Origin: Salticus scenicus
Lineage: Eukaryota > Arthropoda > Arachnida > Araneae > Salticidae
NCBI GenBank assembly: GCA_963930645.1
Contig: OZ005655.1
Location: forward strand, 136,695,456 to 136,759,455
DNA length: 64,000 bases
Reading direction: 5' to 3'
Positions within the stretch are counted from its first letter, which is position 1, and each line of letters starts with the position of its first letter. Shown piece after piece: positions 34,294-45,990 of this stretch. The position numbers and the translations under genes were made by a program. Under the pieces are notes generated by a model. That model saw only the letters and a program-made list of their open reading frames with translations. It was not told the DNA's origin and did no database searches.

Positions 34294-35209
34294 AAAAGAA
34301 AAGAAAGAAAGAAATATGAATTTGAAACTGTATCTGGAGTCTTCCATTCCCCTTTAGCAAATAAATTATTCATAAATTTTATTTGCTAAAATATTAGTAT
34401 GTATTCCCGTGTGTATTCACTCGGGGAAAGACGGCCATATTTTGGTAAAAACGTCGTCTTTTCCCAAATGAAAAGGAATAACTTTTTTCTCCCCAATGAT
34501 CACTCTATTCTATATATGCTATACTATATCTATGAGTTCTATACGCAAGCGAAGTGTGACTCACTGACCGTCTGTGCAGCCAAGAAAAAGATTTCCTATG
34601 TTAATTGCCCACTGGATTTTTTGTAAGAAATTATTAAAAATCGAGGAAATTTATTTCCCGATTTTAATCCTTATATTTGGGTATAGATATGTATTAGTTA
34701 TCGCGGGTGTTAGATTGAATTATTTTGCTGTCAAATTGACAAAATTTTAATTTTAAATTTTTAAACTCTGTCGCCCTTGGCTTTTTTTATTATTATTATT
34801 ATTATTTGTCGATCAAAAGCGTAACACGAAAATATACATGCCAGATGTATGCATTGTACGAAATGTAATATGTATTATTCATTGTACGTATGTATGACAT
34901 GTAATATGTATTGTACGAAATATTGTTTCATATTATTCATTACTCTTTTAATATAAGTTGTTAAAATAACCATGATTTTTGAAAGGAATTAAATATTTTC
35001 GCCAGATAATTTGGCGAAATTCTTTTTTTTTCGCCAAGGATGACAGAAATGAAATCTATTCCGCTGCAAAATATTAGTATCTTACATCAGATATTTTATT
35101 TAGACATTTGAAAACAAATTTGACTTCAAACTATGATAGAATATTTATCATTTTCCTTTTAATTTGTATATTATTAGTATATTAAAATTTAAAAGCATGG
35201 TATATAAAA

Positions 35210-35245
<36 letters not shown>

Positions 35246-35978
35246 TTATAATTATTCTTATCTTAATCCTCAATGTTTCCCATCTTTATTGACTTGAATT
35301 TACTATTAAAATTTTAACATACTCAAAAACTTCTCATCACTTCGTTAAAATACACTAAACTTTTCCAAAATATTTTTGTATTTAAAATGATACATGTATT
35401 TACTTTAAATGTCCAATATTTCATAAGATTTCCAATTTTAAAGTTTTAAAATATTTATCAAATTTACTTATTTTTCTGGTTTAGCCTTATTGTTTTCCCT
35501 TTTATAACTACAGCTGTTGCCCTCTTTAAAATATTTAAAATGATGAGGTCATTTAATAGTAAAATTATCCATTATAGCATATATTATATTTCACTCCTCC
35601 ATAAAAATTGATTTTAAAATCGTCTGTTTCTTTTATACTTTTATTTTAATAGAATTTTAATAGAATTTAATTTATATATTAGTCACTTTAGCAATTTTAT
35701 CCAAAGTAGCATTAGAAATAATATATATCACTTCTCCATTAAAATTTATAGGACCCTACAATAAAATTAATTTGTGCTTAATATCAACACTACGAAAATT
35801 TTTATCAATCGCTTCCAAATTTTGACCTAAGTTTCAAATCTCAACCCTGTGGGTTTTTACATCGGCTACAACGTTTTCGTCTTTGTTCGTAAATAATAAT
35901 TTAACTGTACTAAATAGTTTACAGCCGTATAATTCAACGTATAACTTAGTCACAGCAACGCGTGGCCGGGTCTGCTAG
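33269..35978 (+). mobile_element. Non-autonomous Helitron, copy 2 (2710 bp)
   Basis: The ends TCTTAATATATATAAATCTC and GCCGGGTCTGCTAG are the same as those of copy 1, again between A and T, here inside a TA microsatellite that copy B of the long repeat has without the insertion. The sequence is almost identical to copy 1 over its whole length. The visible differences are scattered single bases (for example GAATTTTC versus GAATCTTC) and longer A and T runs (34262-34291 and 35213-35240). It lacks Rep/helicase coding sequence. Confidence 0.88.
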
Positions 35979-35983
35979 TTATG

Positions 35984-36014
<31 letters not shown>

Positions 36015-36017
<3 letters not shown>

Positions 36018-37387
36018 TGCAGTTTATTAAATTTGCAACACCAAGAAGGAATGCGAATATAAGAATGATATTTATTGGGCACATGCATTATAGTAGGAAG
36101 AACAATTTATTAAATTTTCAGGAGGTTTTGTGTAATATATCCTGAGAAAACAGTGCATAAAGCAGCAACCTCTGGGAGAAATAACTACACTTATCTACCT
36201 AGGCATTGAATCGAACAGCTATTGGACGACATATTCGGATACAGACCTTCATGAAGCTTCAACAGGATGCCACAGTTCATAGACCGTAGTTACTGGTGAG
36301 TGGTAGCGGGTCACTCGCTTTTCAACGATTAATAAGTCGTTTTCATTGGTGCGAGATCGGGAGAACGCGCTGGCTGGAGCAACGGTTGAACACATTCTGT
36401 ACCAAAGAAGGTCTGGACAATACAGACAACTTGCGGTCGTGCATTATCCTGCTGAAAGATAGCTCCAGGTATGCCTTGAAGGAAGGGAACGACTTCGGGC
36501 TGTAGCACTTTACGGACGTACCTGTTGCTCTTGAGATCACGCTTAATTCGTAGCAAATTGATTCGTCCATGATACGAAATCGCACCCCAGACCGTAACTC
36601 CGAGTGTTCGGCCCTATATCGTTCAATAACGTACTCTGGAAGGCAGCGTTGACCGGAATAGCGTCTAACACGAACGTGACCATCATGGTACCACAAATTG
36701 AAGCGTGATTCATCTGAAAAGACAATTTGTTGCCACTCACCTCTCCAGACTCTGTGCTCATGAGCCCATTGCAGACGCAGCCGTTGATGGTTTGCCGTGA
36801 AGGGGATCCTGTATAAAGGTGCCCTTGCACGCAATCCACGGTGCAGCAGACGTCGACGAATTGACGAAGCCGACATTAGTACACCTGTAGCAGTAGACCA
36901 ACGTGCTGACAAGTGCCTGAATGAAGCAGTACGGTCATTCACCGCCATGCGGAGTAGGTGTCGATCGTCGAGCACTGACATCACCTTCCGTTGTCCACTG
37001 CCAGTTTTTCGAGTTGTTCGGTGCTCGTCGGTCCACTGCTTCCAAATTCGCATTACTGTGGAACTGTTCTGCTGCACACGATAATCCTCCTCCGTTCAAA
37101 CTCCGTAAGTTGTTGGAATTTCTCCTTCTTCCGTCGTGGAGGTATACTTAGGTCTCACTAAACGTTCGCCACTAACAAATAATCATTAACAATTTTCAAC
37201 GTCCCGCTACAGCCCTCTATTTATACGCTTTCAGCATCAGTTCAGAGGGCGCTGCGCCCGCCACGCATGCGCGGTGGCTCTGAAACTTTACTATTTTGCA
37301 TAACATCCTTATAATTGACATTTGCTGGAAATTTCATTTAATTCTGATGATTTCTTCAAGGTGTTGCATTTTTTACAAACAGCAGTA
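36015..37387 (-). mobile_element. GC-rich Tc1/Tc3-like transposon with degraded transposase
   Basis: The left end CACTGCAGTTTATTAAATTT continues GCAACACCAAGAAGGAAT, and the right end read inward is CTGCTGTTTGTAAAAAATGC continuing AACACCTTGAAGAAAT, giving about 34-bp imperfect inverted repeats. It is inserted in a TA microsatellite, so the exact TA duplication is ambiguous (36013-36014 versus 37386-37387). Its interior is much more GC-rich than any surrounding DNA, which suggests a different origin or recent arrival. Copy B of the long repeat lacks it. Confidence 0.8.
36230..37140 (-). pseudogene. Tc1/Tc3-like transposase, frameshifted
   Basis: The minus strand shows an N-terminal FQQLTEFERRIIV fragment (about 37080-37120). 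A deletion then removes the first helix-turn-helix, followed by STVMRIWKQWTDEHRTTRKT and a paired-like Arg-rich region. The DDE domain begins at IVFSDESRFNLW, with the first catalytic Asp near 36713. A frameshift near 36600 moves the reading to INLLRIKRDLKSNRYV and FQQDNARP, with the second Asp near 36447. SPDLAP follows, but the sequence then diverges and the third acidic residue (normally in SPDL.PIE) is lost. Remnants of the C-terminus (VTTVYELWHP, about 36250-36300) persist in another frame. It is not functional. Confidence 0.85.
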
Positions 37388-38261
37388 CATATACAAATAT
37401 ATATTTCCTATGTGTATCTGATTTCTATAATTTTATAAAAAAGTGCTTCGTATGAGACAGAAGATTCTATGTATTATATGATGTTTGCTATTTAGTAAGA
37501 AAATCTTAAATTAAAGACGTACCTCTAAAAGGCTCATTTATCAGAACTAATATAAGAAATTTATAAATTGTTTTAATTACGTGGTACATATATTCTGAGA
37601 CAAGTATAAAGAATTCTTAAAGAAAACACGCTATTTGTATAAAAAAAAAACTCCATGGCATACACACTGTGAAAAATTGAAATCTCGCTGCCAACCTTTA
37701 ACAGTAAGTTTTGCAATAATCCTTAAGTTATACCGGAAATAAACAATAAATTAACAAAACTACCGCAAATAAACTATAAAAAGTACCGTTCAACCGTAAA
37801 ATTTACGGATAAAGTTTGGCTGCGAGGGTTCAGGATTTTACAGTGCATGGATGCGAGAGAAATATACCTGTTGCGCAATGACGTCCTGTTAAGGAATCGA
37901 GTTCTCAAAAAGAATTCATAATTACAAACTGATGAAATCTTCGAAGTCTGATTTACGGCTTTCTACAAAACTTAAAATGTCTCCTAAAATTCAATATTTC
38001 GAACTCTCTCCAACATAGAGAGCTTGGGGTTTGAAAATTAGAAAAATATGACAGAGAGGCAATTAGTCAATAGATCTGAATACCTCTTCTATTTCGTGAT
38101 ATGGTTTAATATATACAAACAAATTATATCACCGAACAATAATTTCTTTTTTCATAATAACACACCCTTCAGTTTAAAAGAAAATGCAATGGGATTAGAC
38201 AATTTTTTTTTTTTTTTTTTTAATAAATTATATGGAGGTTTTTAAAAACGGGACATGGTCA
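37388..38261. other. Long-repeat body between the Tc1-like and hAT-like insertions
   Basis: It matches 59405-60310 in copy B. Near 38080-38190 it holds the first of three imperfect units of about 240 bp (TTAATATATACAAACAAATT, then ACACACCCTTCAGTTTAA, then AATGCAATGGGATTAGAC) that continue at 40681 after the hAT-like insertion. Confidence 0.6.
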
Positions 38262-38394
38262 GTGTCTATTAGTGCTGGGCGATGTTGACATTTCTTAAAT
38301 CGATATATCGTTCGTCTTAAATACCGATATAAGGATATATCGATTTAATGTAGCGTCACCAACTATAGGGATTAGCCCCTACACATAAGGCCTT

Positions 38395-38490
38395 AAAAGA
38401 AAAAAAAATCCACCGAGACAGGGATTGAACTGAAAATCTTCTTGTCTCAAATCAAACAATCTGGCACTGTACCACGCTTTTTTGCCCACT
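38395..38490 (-). repeat. Possible tRNA-like remnant inside the hAT-like element
   Basis: On the minus strand a GCGTGGTACAGTGCCAGA segment (A-box-like) is followed by AGTTCAATCCCTG (B-box-like) about 40 bp later. It is weak and may be coincidental. Confidence 0.3.
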
Positions 38491-38820
38491 AATTAAGTTT
38501 CGACCATTTTGATAAAAAGGATTAAATTTTCTAAGGTTTTATCTTGGCCTATGGGTGAGTTGTTGCACAAAATTTGCCCTTTATCCTACGTTTTCGACCA
38601 CACTCTTTAATTTAATCTTAGTTTAATTTCAATAGGAATTTTAGTGATTCATACTTCCCTTGTAAGTGGATGTATGGTAGCTCCAAGTTTTGGCGTAACT
38701 TAAATTCAATTGCAAAAGTAGAAAACTTAAAAAAGAGGTTGAACCACTTTATGATATTGCTCATAATTTTACTACTTATACAGTCGGCAGTAAAAGTATT
38801 CGAGCGCTAGCAATAATGCC

Positions 38821-38852
<32 letters not shown>

Positions 38853-38999
38853 AAGTACTCTTTATACTGATTTGTTAAATAAATCCTTCTCGAGTCATGT
38901 TCTCACACATTCAAGAATTTTACCCTAGTTGACTATTACTATTACAGAATATTGTTTTTTAGTTTCACAATATTCCTTACTGTTATTTCCTATATTTAT

Positions 39000-39330
39000 A
39001 GAAAAATTTATCATATATTGGAAAGTATTTATTATATCCTTATGTTCTAAAACGGGACGACAGTGTCATTTGTATACTGATGTGTACAAAATATGAACAA
39101 GCGCTAATTTATATCAAGGTGCAAATATGTAAAACTTTTTAGGAAATTCTGTGTATTATTTTTCGCGCTAAAGTCGTTGGACTTTTTTTTTTTTCACACT
39201 CAAGCAGAGGGATAATTTCTAAAAATTGTCAAAACGATCTTTAGACTTCTTGAAACGTGTAAATTCATTGAAAACCAGAAGATATAAATTTTTACAAGTA
39301 CTTTCTTGTAATGAATATCTATAGAAGAAC
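39000..39330 (-). repeat. Hairpin-headed microsatellite repeat family member
   Basis: The reverse complement follows the 20030-20400 repeat: AGAAAGTACTTG, AATTTACACGTTTC, GATCGTTTTGACAATTTTTAG, GAATTTCCTAAAAAG and TTGCACCTTGATATAAATTA occur in the same order. The CTGT microsatellite is replaced by a T run. It lies within the hAT-like element and may be captured cargo or a nested insertion. Confidence 0.55.
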
Positions 39331-40680
39331 GCAAAAACGCGAAAATCAACAATGGACCATAAAAAAATATATTAGTTTGACAAAATTAAATTTTTTTCTC
39401 GAAATTATTATTTTTATCACAGAAATATTTCCCATTGACTCGTGACGTGACATTTCGTCAGTAACCTTTAGAAAATATGAAGCACCCCAGTTTATTTATT
39501 TAATTTTTAACTAATTGATTAATTCAGAATTTTATTATTTCCTATTACTTTTTAATGCATTAAAATATTTACATTCCCCACTTACATGCAAACGAATTAC
39601 AAAATGGCTTCACACAAGATATTAAATTTCTATAGTGCTTTGAATCTCCTAATAAATCTAAATCTTAATTAAATTTTTCTAAAATACACTTTCTTTCAAA
39701 ATTCACGAGATTTTCTTTTTTTATTGCAGTTTAAAATGTTTACTTATGTTAGATTAAATAACATCAATGATTACAACACACAAAAAGACTAATAACTGGC
39801 TTAGTGTAAGAAAGAAAATTAGTAATAGAAAGAAAAACAGTTTGGTGCACTTGAAGACAAAAAAAAAAAAAAAGCATAAACTTTTACCGTATTCAAAATT
39901 ATTTTTAAATACTCATACAGTATACTGTTAAGTAATTGATTTCGAAATAAATAAAAATCAGATAATTAAATGTTATAATAATCATATTTAAGATGACGCT
40001 GTTGTTTGAATTAATTTATTTTTGACAATATGACAATGTCATATTCTTTACTGAAATTAATAAATTAAATGAATGAATATTATTAATTACAGGAAATATT
40101 AATCAAGAATAGTTAATTATTCACATATCTAATAAACATAAACTGGAGTATCTTATTTTTTAATTATAGACACAGGAACTATAATAAAAATAGCGGAAGA
40201 AAATACTAATATTGATAAAGTAAATCTCCAGTAATCAAACGAATTTTGAATGAATGAATAGATCTCATTTCTCGGTTTTCCTTTCGTTACTACGCATGCG
40301 TTCCTAAAACCGTAATCCATTCGAAAGAATATGCTTCCTCGTGTCGGGTCTTAAACCGACATTCTCTTCCAAGTACGCTTGCGCTACACTAAACCAGAAC
40401 GGCTAAATATTACTCTCTTGATTTTTTGCGGTTTGATTTTCATGATTTGGCTCTTTATGACTGCGCATGTTTTACGCTAAACCGGTATCCGACTGAATGA
40501 ATGAATATCCATCTGGCATTATTCCAGCATTACTGAATCGGTTTTGCCTGGCATCAGAGTTTCGCGTTTTTTTATGCATCGATATTTCACGGAAGATGAA
40601 ATATTTAAATCGAATAAACGATATTAGCGTTAAATCGATATTTGATTTTACATCGATATAAAGCCCAGTCCTAGTGTCTA

Positions 40681-41100
40681 TTGAAATATCTTTCTTTGAA
40701 ACCTAAGGTTTATGATTATCTGGATGGCAGAACGTCACATTTCTATTCCGTGATATGGTTTAATATATACAAACAAATTATATCACTGAACAATAATTTC
40801 CTTTCTCATAACAACACACCCTTCAGTTTAATAGAAAATGCAATGGGATTAGACAAAATAATTTTTTGGCAAAATTATATGGAGTTCCTTAAAATACGGG
40901 ACATGGTCAATGTCTATTGAAATATCTTTCTCTGAAATATAAGGTTTACGATTATCCGGATGGCAGAACATCAAAATTGTAACAGAAAGATTGGGGGATT
41001 ATTACTGTAATGGGCCAAGTGGTGGCTATAGTAAAATCTATCGGGACGCTGCAAGGTTTTATACGTTTCATAAAATTAATTCTTCTATGATTTCCCTAAG
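40681..41100 (+). repeat. Tandem 240-bp units of the long repeat
   Basis: ATTGAAATATCTTTCT..GAAA followed by AAGGTTTACGATTAT, GGATGGCAGAACGTCA and GGGACATGGTCAATGTC begins at 40681 and again at 40916. With the unit interrupted at 38262 this makes three. Copy B shows the same order at 60075, 60325 and 60535. Confidence 0.6.
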
Positions 41101-41102
41101 TG

Positions 41103-41454
41103 TAGGGGCCCACCAGAGGCCGAGTGGTACTGCGCTCAAAGCTGGTAGACGTGAAGTACCGGTTTCGATCCCAGGTAATGCTCGTTGGCGTAGCCGTTCG
41201 GAGTTTTCAGTGGTTTCTCCGAATCTTGCGTAAATGCGGGCTAGGAATCCTGAGAAAGGCCCCCATGGAGGGATATTCCCCCTTAGGCCTAGGACCTTTG
41301 TGTAGTCAATCGGCCTTAATCCCCGCAACAACCCTAAGCGCAAGAGTTATGCATTCTGCAGAGGAGGAATATGGTGGCGGCGTGAGAAAATCTAGAGCTG
41401 AATTCAAGACAGTTTCAAATTGCAAAGTTAAAACTTCCCAACCTCAATTTTTGA
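41103..41454 (+). mobile_element. tRNA-derived SINE, copy in long repeat A
   Basis: The head contains an A-box-like segment (GGCCGAGTGGTACTGCGC) and a B-box-like segment (CCGGTTTCGATCCCAGG, partly mutated). The body contains CCGTTCGGAGTTTTCAGTGG and the tail AACCCTAAGCGCAAG. It ends in an AATAAAATAGAATATA tail. The homologous SINE lies at 60719-61076 in copy B, so it predates the duplication. Open frames across it have no protein family behind them. Confidence 0.65.
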
Positions 41455-41459
41455 AATAA

Positions 41460-42125
41460 AATAGAATATATATATCTATATATTAAAGTAAAAATAAAAA
41501 CCTAATGTTTATTACTAATTTCATTTCTTGTCAAGCTTAATGAAAAATTACACTTAACAAAATTACTATCTTTTTTATGATTGTTTTTTACGTAAAAAAG
41601 TGCCTTGTGAATAAATATATGTTTGTTTGAAGAACAAATAAATAGAATAATTGAACCCTAGTCATTTCGAATCACATTGCATGAAATTTATTTCTAATAT
41701 CTCGTATAATAATTCTTACATGTTAATTAAATAATATATATTTTTATATATAATAAAACTTTAAAAGGCAAATGTAATTGTTTTTTATATAATTTTATAA
41801 TTTACTGTTTTTTTCTGATTTAAGATAAGTGAGAAACCCGCACATGCAAAATAATATAAGACTATTTGAGTTTTATAAAAGACTCACACTTTGTAAAATC
41901 TTTATTCATATAAACTATTCATTTCAACTTCACAATTGAAATAAATATTTTGAAAACATGATTTTCTTTAAAAAAAAAAAAAATAAAGTAAAATAAAATA
42001 AATTAAAAAAAATGAATAAATACATAATAAATAATTAAATAAAAATAAAAATAAAAATAATTAAATAAAATAGTAATAGTAATAATAATAATAATAATAA
42101 TAAATGAATAAATAAATAAATAAAT

Positions 42126-42195
<70 letters not shown>

Positions 42196-44280
42196 AAATT
42201 TCTTGAAATAATACTTAGTTAAATAAATTATCGAGTATGCTTAAATTAAAAAATATTCTAAGTATTGGAAGCTGTACTTCTTTATAAATAATTTATCCTA
42301 CGTTTTATTTAGAATAGAAACAATATTTTTGTATTTTGATAATTTATGCATGTCAAATAATTATTCTTGCAGACTAAAAACAGTTTTATAATAGAAAGTT
42401 TTAAAAAGATACTAACACACAATTAATTTTCCGGATAATAAACACGGTGCCTGAAGTGTTTCATTTTGACAGCTAGTTTCAAAAATAGATTTACTTAAAA
42501 AAAAAAAAAAGCGTTTTTCTTTCATAAAAAGAAAATTATTTTTCTTGTTAAATTATATAGAATAGGTTATATTGAAGAAAATATATGGTTAATTGAAAAA
42601 AAGGGTTATATTGAAAAAAAGGTTAAATTGAAGAAGGAATACGCTTTTAAAAATTTATGTTTACTGGTCCAATTTTCTTTGTATGCTTTTGCGAAAAACT
42701 CTGTTACAACTTATAAATATATGAGACGTTCTGTAGAGTAGTTACAGAAAAAAAAAAAAAAAACAGTAACCTTAAAAGAATTTTAGTTTATCGAAAAATA
42801 TTTATATTTAAAAATTGAAAATTAATGAAGAATACTTTTTAAAAATTGATACTTTATTTTTATTTTATGATTAAAAACTATTTATGTAATTTCTTACGTT
42901 ATTATATAAACTCTATAGTTAACGAGGCTTGCCAGAATTTTAATTTATTAAGGTTCGCACACTCCAGTTTTTCTTAGATAAGAATTTTTCGCCTTTTTCA
43001 CTACCACTATTTTTTTACAGAAATCTTTTTCTTATTTCCATAGTGATGTGTCGTGATTAAACAGGATTCAGATTATCGTATAAAAATAGTTGTAGAAATA
43101 AAGGCCGATGTTTGTTATTCTGAAAGTATCCCAAAAAGGGCGCAAAGTGCGACACCTGTTTGTTGTGGAGCGCTCCAGAGCCACCTTTTCTTTCTTTTTT
43201 CTTTTTTCTTTTTACTCTACATTATCAAAACATTTTTTGCTAAACATTGCTTTCTAAATATTACGACCATGAAATATTCTATGTAACAGACAAAAAAAAA
43301 AAAAAAAAAAAAAAAAAATCACTAAAGAATATTTTACCGTGTATATGCATAGTTGCCAAAAAGATTAGTCTTAAATACCAAGATGGAAGAAAGCTACTAT
43401 TTCACAGAGACGAATTACATTACATGTTTTATATATATATATATTGCAGAATTGCATATTGTGTTTAATATATAGCAACACGTGAATTTAGATTCTCAGG
43501 TGTGATTTAAAATAAAATAATATTAAGGATGACGTTATAATGGAAATTTGAAGAAATATTAAAATTAATTTCATTTAACAGGTAAAAACGTATTTATCTT
43601 TGCTTCCAGTATATAAAAACATTTTTAAATATGACTAAAAAAATAATAATGATGATGATATACTTGTATATCGTTTCCTTTTGATAAAATTATACAAAAT
43701 TTTTATGAATATCTTATGTCTTCCAATTGAAAGCTTAGTTATATGAATGCTTTATAAAGTACATAATTTCATTTACATATGTATAAAACTCTTTTAACTT
43801 TCTACGAAAGAAATTGAAAATAAACTTTTTCAAAAATATGCATTTTTTGTTCATTTTATTTATCTTTACTTTCCCTAGTCAAATATTTTTTCATTTCTGA
43901 AAATTGATTAAAATATGTTCTACCTTTTATTGAATAAGCGAAGAAAGTATTTATTTATTTATTTATTTAAGATAAAACATTTATGTAATGAAAGAGAAAA
44001 TTGTTATCCTTTTAGGAACTAGTTATATATTCAATTCTAACTTCATTATATAAAAAGATGTGAAATAACCAAGATATATAATTTTCTATGACTCCTTAGT
44101 AAAAAGATTTTTCAAATATAAACGTATTTTTATTTTATTTTATATATTTATTTTTTTGTTTGACGACAACATCTCTTCATTTAGCTATTCACAAAATTGT
44201 TTTGCATAAAATATTTTATTTTATAAATGTATTTGTTGGAATTAATATATTTTACCATGTTTTTATTAACTTCGATTCTT
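41460..44280. other. AT-rich sequence, no gene recognised
   Basis: The first 170 bp still match copy B (to about 41630). Beyond that the DNA is AT-rich with low-complexity arrays and A runs (42737, 43292-43318). A more balanced patch at 43050-43190 (GAGCGCTCCAGAGCC) has no recognisable identity. Confidence 0.5.
41980..42200. repeat. AAATA/AAAT/AAT compound low-complexity array
   Basis: Nearly 220 bp composed of AAATAA, AAAT and AATAAT units with a few interruptions. All stops, no coding potential. Confidence 0.9.
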
Positions 44281-44352
44281 GTGTGTTTGTTTGTGTGTTT
44301 GTTTGTGGGTTTGTTTGTGTGTTTGTTTGTGGGTTTGTTTGTGTGTTTGTCA
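44281..44352 (+). repeat. GTTTGT/GTGT microsatellite heading the satellite
   Basis: Alternating GTGTTTGTTTGTGTG and GTGGGTTTGTTTGTG blocks lead directly into TCAGGGACAAACC and the first satellite monomer. Confidence 0.9.
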
Positions 44353-44359
44353 GGGACAA

Positions 44360-45990
44360 ACCTTGCAATCGATTTTTAACTAACTTCCCGACTAGCTAGA
44401 TACTTGAAATTTTCAGGACAGCTCACAACACGGTGACAATACATTTTTCTAATAATTTTAGTCAGCTATTTCAAGTCCCGCTGCCTTCGGCAGCGCTTAT
44501 ATGATTCGACATAAAATCTATTTAACCAACTTCCCGACTAGCTAGACATTTGAAACTTTCAGAATAGTTCAGAACACGGTGAAAATGCATTTTCTTAAAA
44601 CCTTTAGCCAAATGTTTCGGGTTCCTGCTGCCTTCGGCAGCGTTATCAGTACAAAGCTTGCAATCGATTTTTCACTAACTTTCCGACTAGCTAGACATTT
44701 GAAACTTTTAGGACAGCTCACAACACGGTGACAATACATTTTTCTAATAATTTTAGTCAACTATTTCAGGTCCCGCTGCCTTCGGCAGCGCTTATATAAT
44801 TCGACAGAAAATTTATTTAACTAACTTCCCGACTAGCTAGACATTTAAAAGTTTCAGAATAGTTCAGAACACGGTGAAAATGCATTTTCTTAAAACCTTT
44901 AGCCAACTGTTTCGGGTTCCCGCTGCCCTCGGCAGCGTTATCAGTACGAAGCTTGCAATCGATTTTTCACTAACTTTCCGACTAGCTAGACATTTGAAAT
45001 TTTCAGGACAGCTCACAACACGGTGACAATACATTTTTCTAATAATTTTAGTCAAATTTTTCAAGTCTCGCTGCCTACGGCAGCGCTTATATGATTCGAC
45101 AGAAAATTTATTTAACCAACTTCCCGACTAGCTAGACATTTGAAACTTTCAGAATAGTTCAGAACACGGTGAAAATGCATTTTCTTAAAACCTTTAGCCA
45201 ACTGTTTCGGGTTCCTGCTGCGTTCGGCAGCGTTATCAGTACAAAGCTTGCAATCGATTTTTCACTAACTTTCCGACTATCTAGACATTTGGAACTGTTA
45301 GGACAGCTCACAACACGGTGACAATACATTTTTCTAATAATTTTAGTCAACTATTTCAGATCCCGCTGCCTTCGGCAGCGCTTATATAATTCGACAAAAC
45401 ATTTATTTAACTAACTTCCCCACTAGCTAGACATTTAAAATTTTCAGAATAGTTCAGAACACGGTGAAAATGCATTTTTTTAAATACCTTTAGCCAACTG
45501 TTTCGGGTTCCTGCTGCCTTCGGCAGCGTTACCAGTACAAAGCTTGCAATCGATTTTTCACTAACTTCCCGACTAGCTAGATATTTGAAACTTTCAGGAT
45601 AGCTCAGAACACGGTGGCAATATGTTTTTTTAATACTTTTAGTCAACTATTTCAGGTCCCTACTGCCTTCGGCAGCGTTCATATGATTCAACAGAAAATT
45701 CATTTAACTAACTTCCCGAGTAGCTAGACATTTGAAACTTTCGGAACAGTTCAGAATACGGTGAAAGTGCTTTTTAAAAATATTTTTATCCAATTGCTTC
45801 GGGACCCTGCTGCCTTCGGCAGCGTTTCCAGTACAAAGCTTGCAATCAACTTTTAACTAACTTTCCGGCTAGATAGCCATTTGAAACTTTTATAATAGCT
45901 CAAAAAAAGACGATAGCAAGGAATTTTTTTAATACTTTTATCCAATTGCTGGGGTTCCGGCTGCCTTCAGTAGCGTTTATATGATTCAAT
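44360..45990. repeat. Dimeric satellite array, about 147-bp monomers
   Basis: About eleven monomers are marked by AACTTCCCGACTAGCTAGAC near 44387, 44531, 44680, 44824, 44976, 45122, 45272, 45415, 45565, 45713 and 45861. Two monomer types alternate: one with GTGACAATACATTTTTCTAA and a GCGCTTATAT tail, one with GTGAAAATGCATTTTCTTAA and a tail ending AGCTTGCAATCGATTTTT. That gives a higher-order unit near 295 bp. Nearly every monomer has a perfect short hairpin GCTGCCTTCGGCAGC. The last monomers are more diverged. Recurrent minus-strand frames of about 65 codons come from the repeat period. Confidence 0.9.

Larger units (their letters stand above)
38270..40673. mobile_element. hAT-like non-autonomous transposon (2404 bp)
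   Basis: The ends are TAGTGCTGGGCGATG and, read inward from the right, TAGGACTGGGC. Perfect 8-bp direct repeats GTGTCTAT flank it at 38262-38269 and 40674-40681 and match the hAT preference nTnnnnAn. Subterminal regions on both sides are rich in ATCGAT/TATCGATT words. Near the right end, three spaced TACGCATGCG-like motifs occur (40293, 40374, 40460), as expected of transposase-binding repeats. No transposase frame exists, so it is non-autonomous. Copy B of the long repeat has the empty site. Confidence 0.85.
30005..41630 (+). repeat. Long direct repeat, copy A (11.6 kb, with four later insertions)
   Basis: The sequence from CCATTCTTTC..AATAAATTCC to about GTAAAAAAGTGCC matches 56329-61240 in order and orientation throughout. 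Copy A contains four extra blocks: 31610-31790, 33269-35978, 36015-37387 and 38270-40681. Removing them (about 6.7 kb) leaves about 4.95 kb, close to the 4.9 kb of copy B. The left boundary falls within the last 70 bp of the mariner 3' end, which copy B also has. It could be a segmental duplication or two insertions of a long non-autonomous element. Confidence 0.8.

Noticed and set aside
34399..34626. 75-codon frame identical to that at 16510-16737, as a conserved gene
   Set aside because: The whole 2.7-kb Helitron is nearly identical, so the identity says nothing about selection. Older fragments of the family do not keep the frame.
36797..37151. Plus-strand frames of 76-95 codons over the Tc1-like element
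   Set aside because: They are antisense to the transposase, which has clear family motifs on the minus strand; the GC-rich composition gives chance open frames.
41068..41459. Overlapping 90-111 codon frames on both strands as a host gene
   Set aside because: They lie across a tRNA-derived SINE and its tail; the corresponding frames in copy B are not conserved.
44569..45646. Four near-identical open frames of about 65 codons on the minus strand
   Set aside because: They recur with the 295-bp satellite period and start and stop at the same unit positions. No domain or codon-level conservation beyond the DNA repeat.
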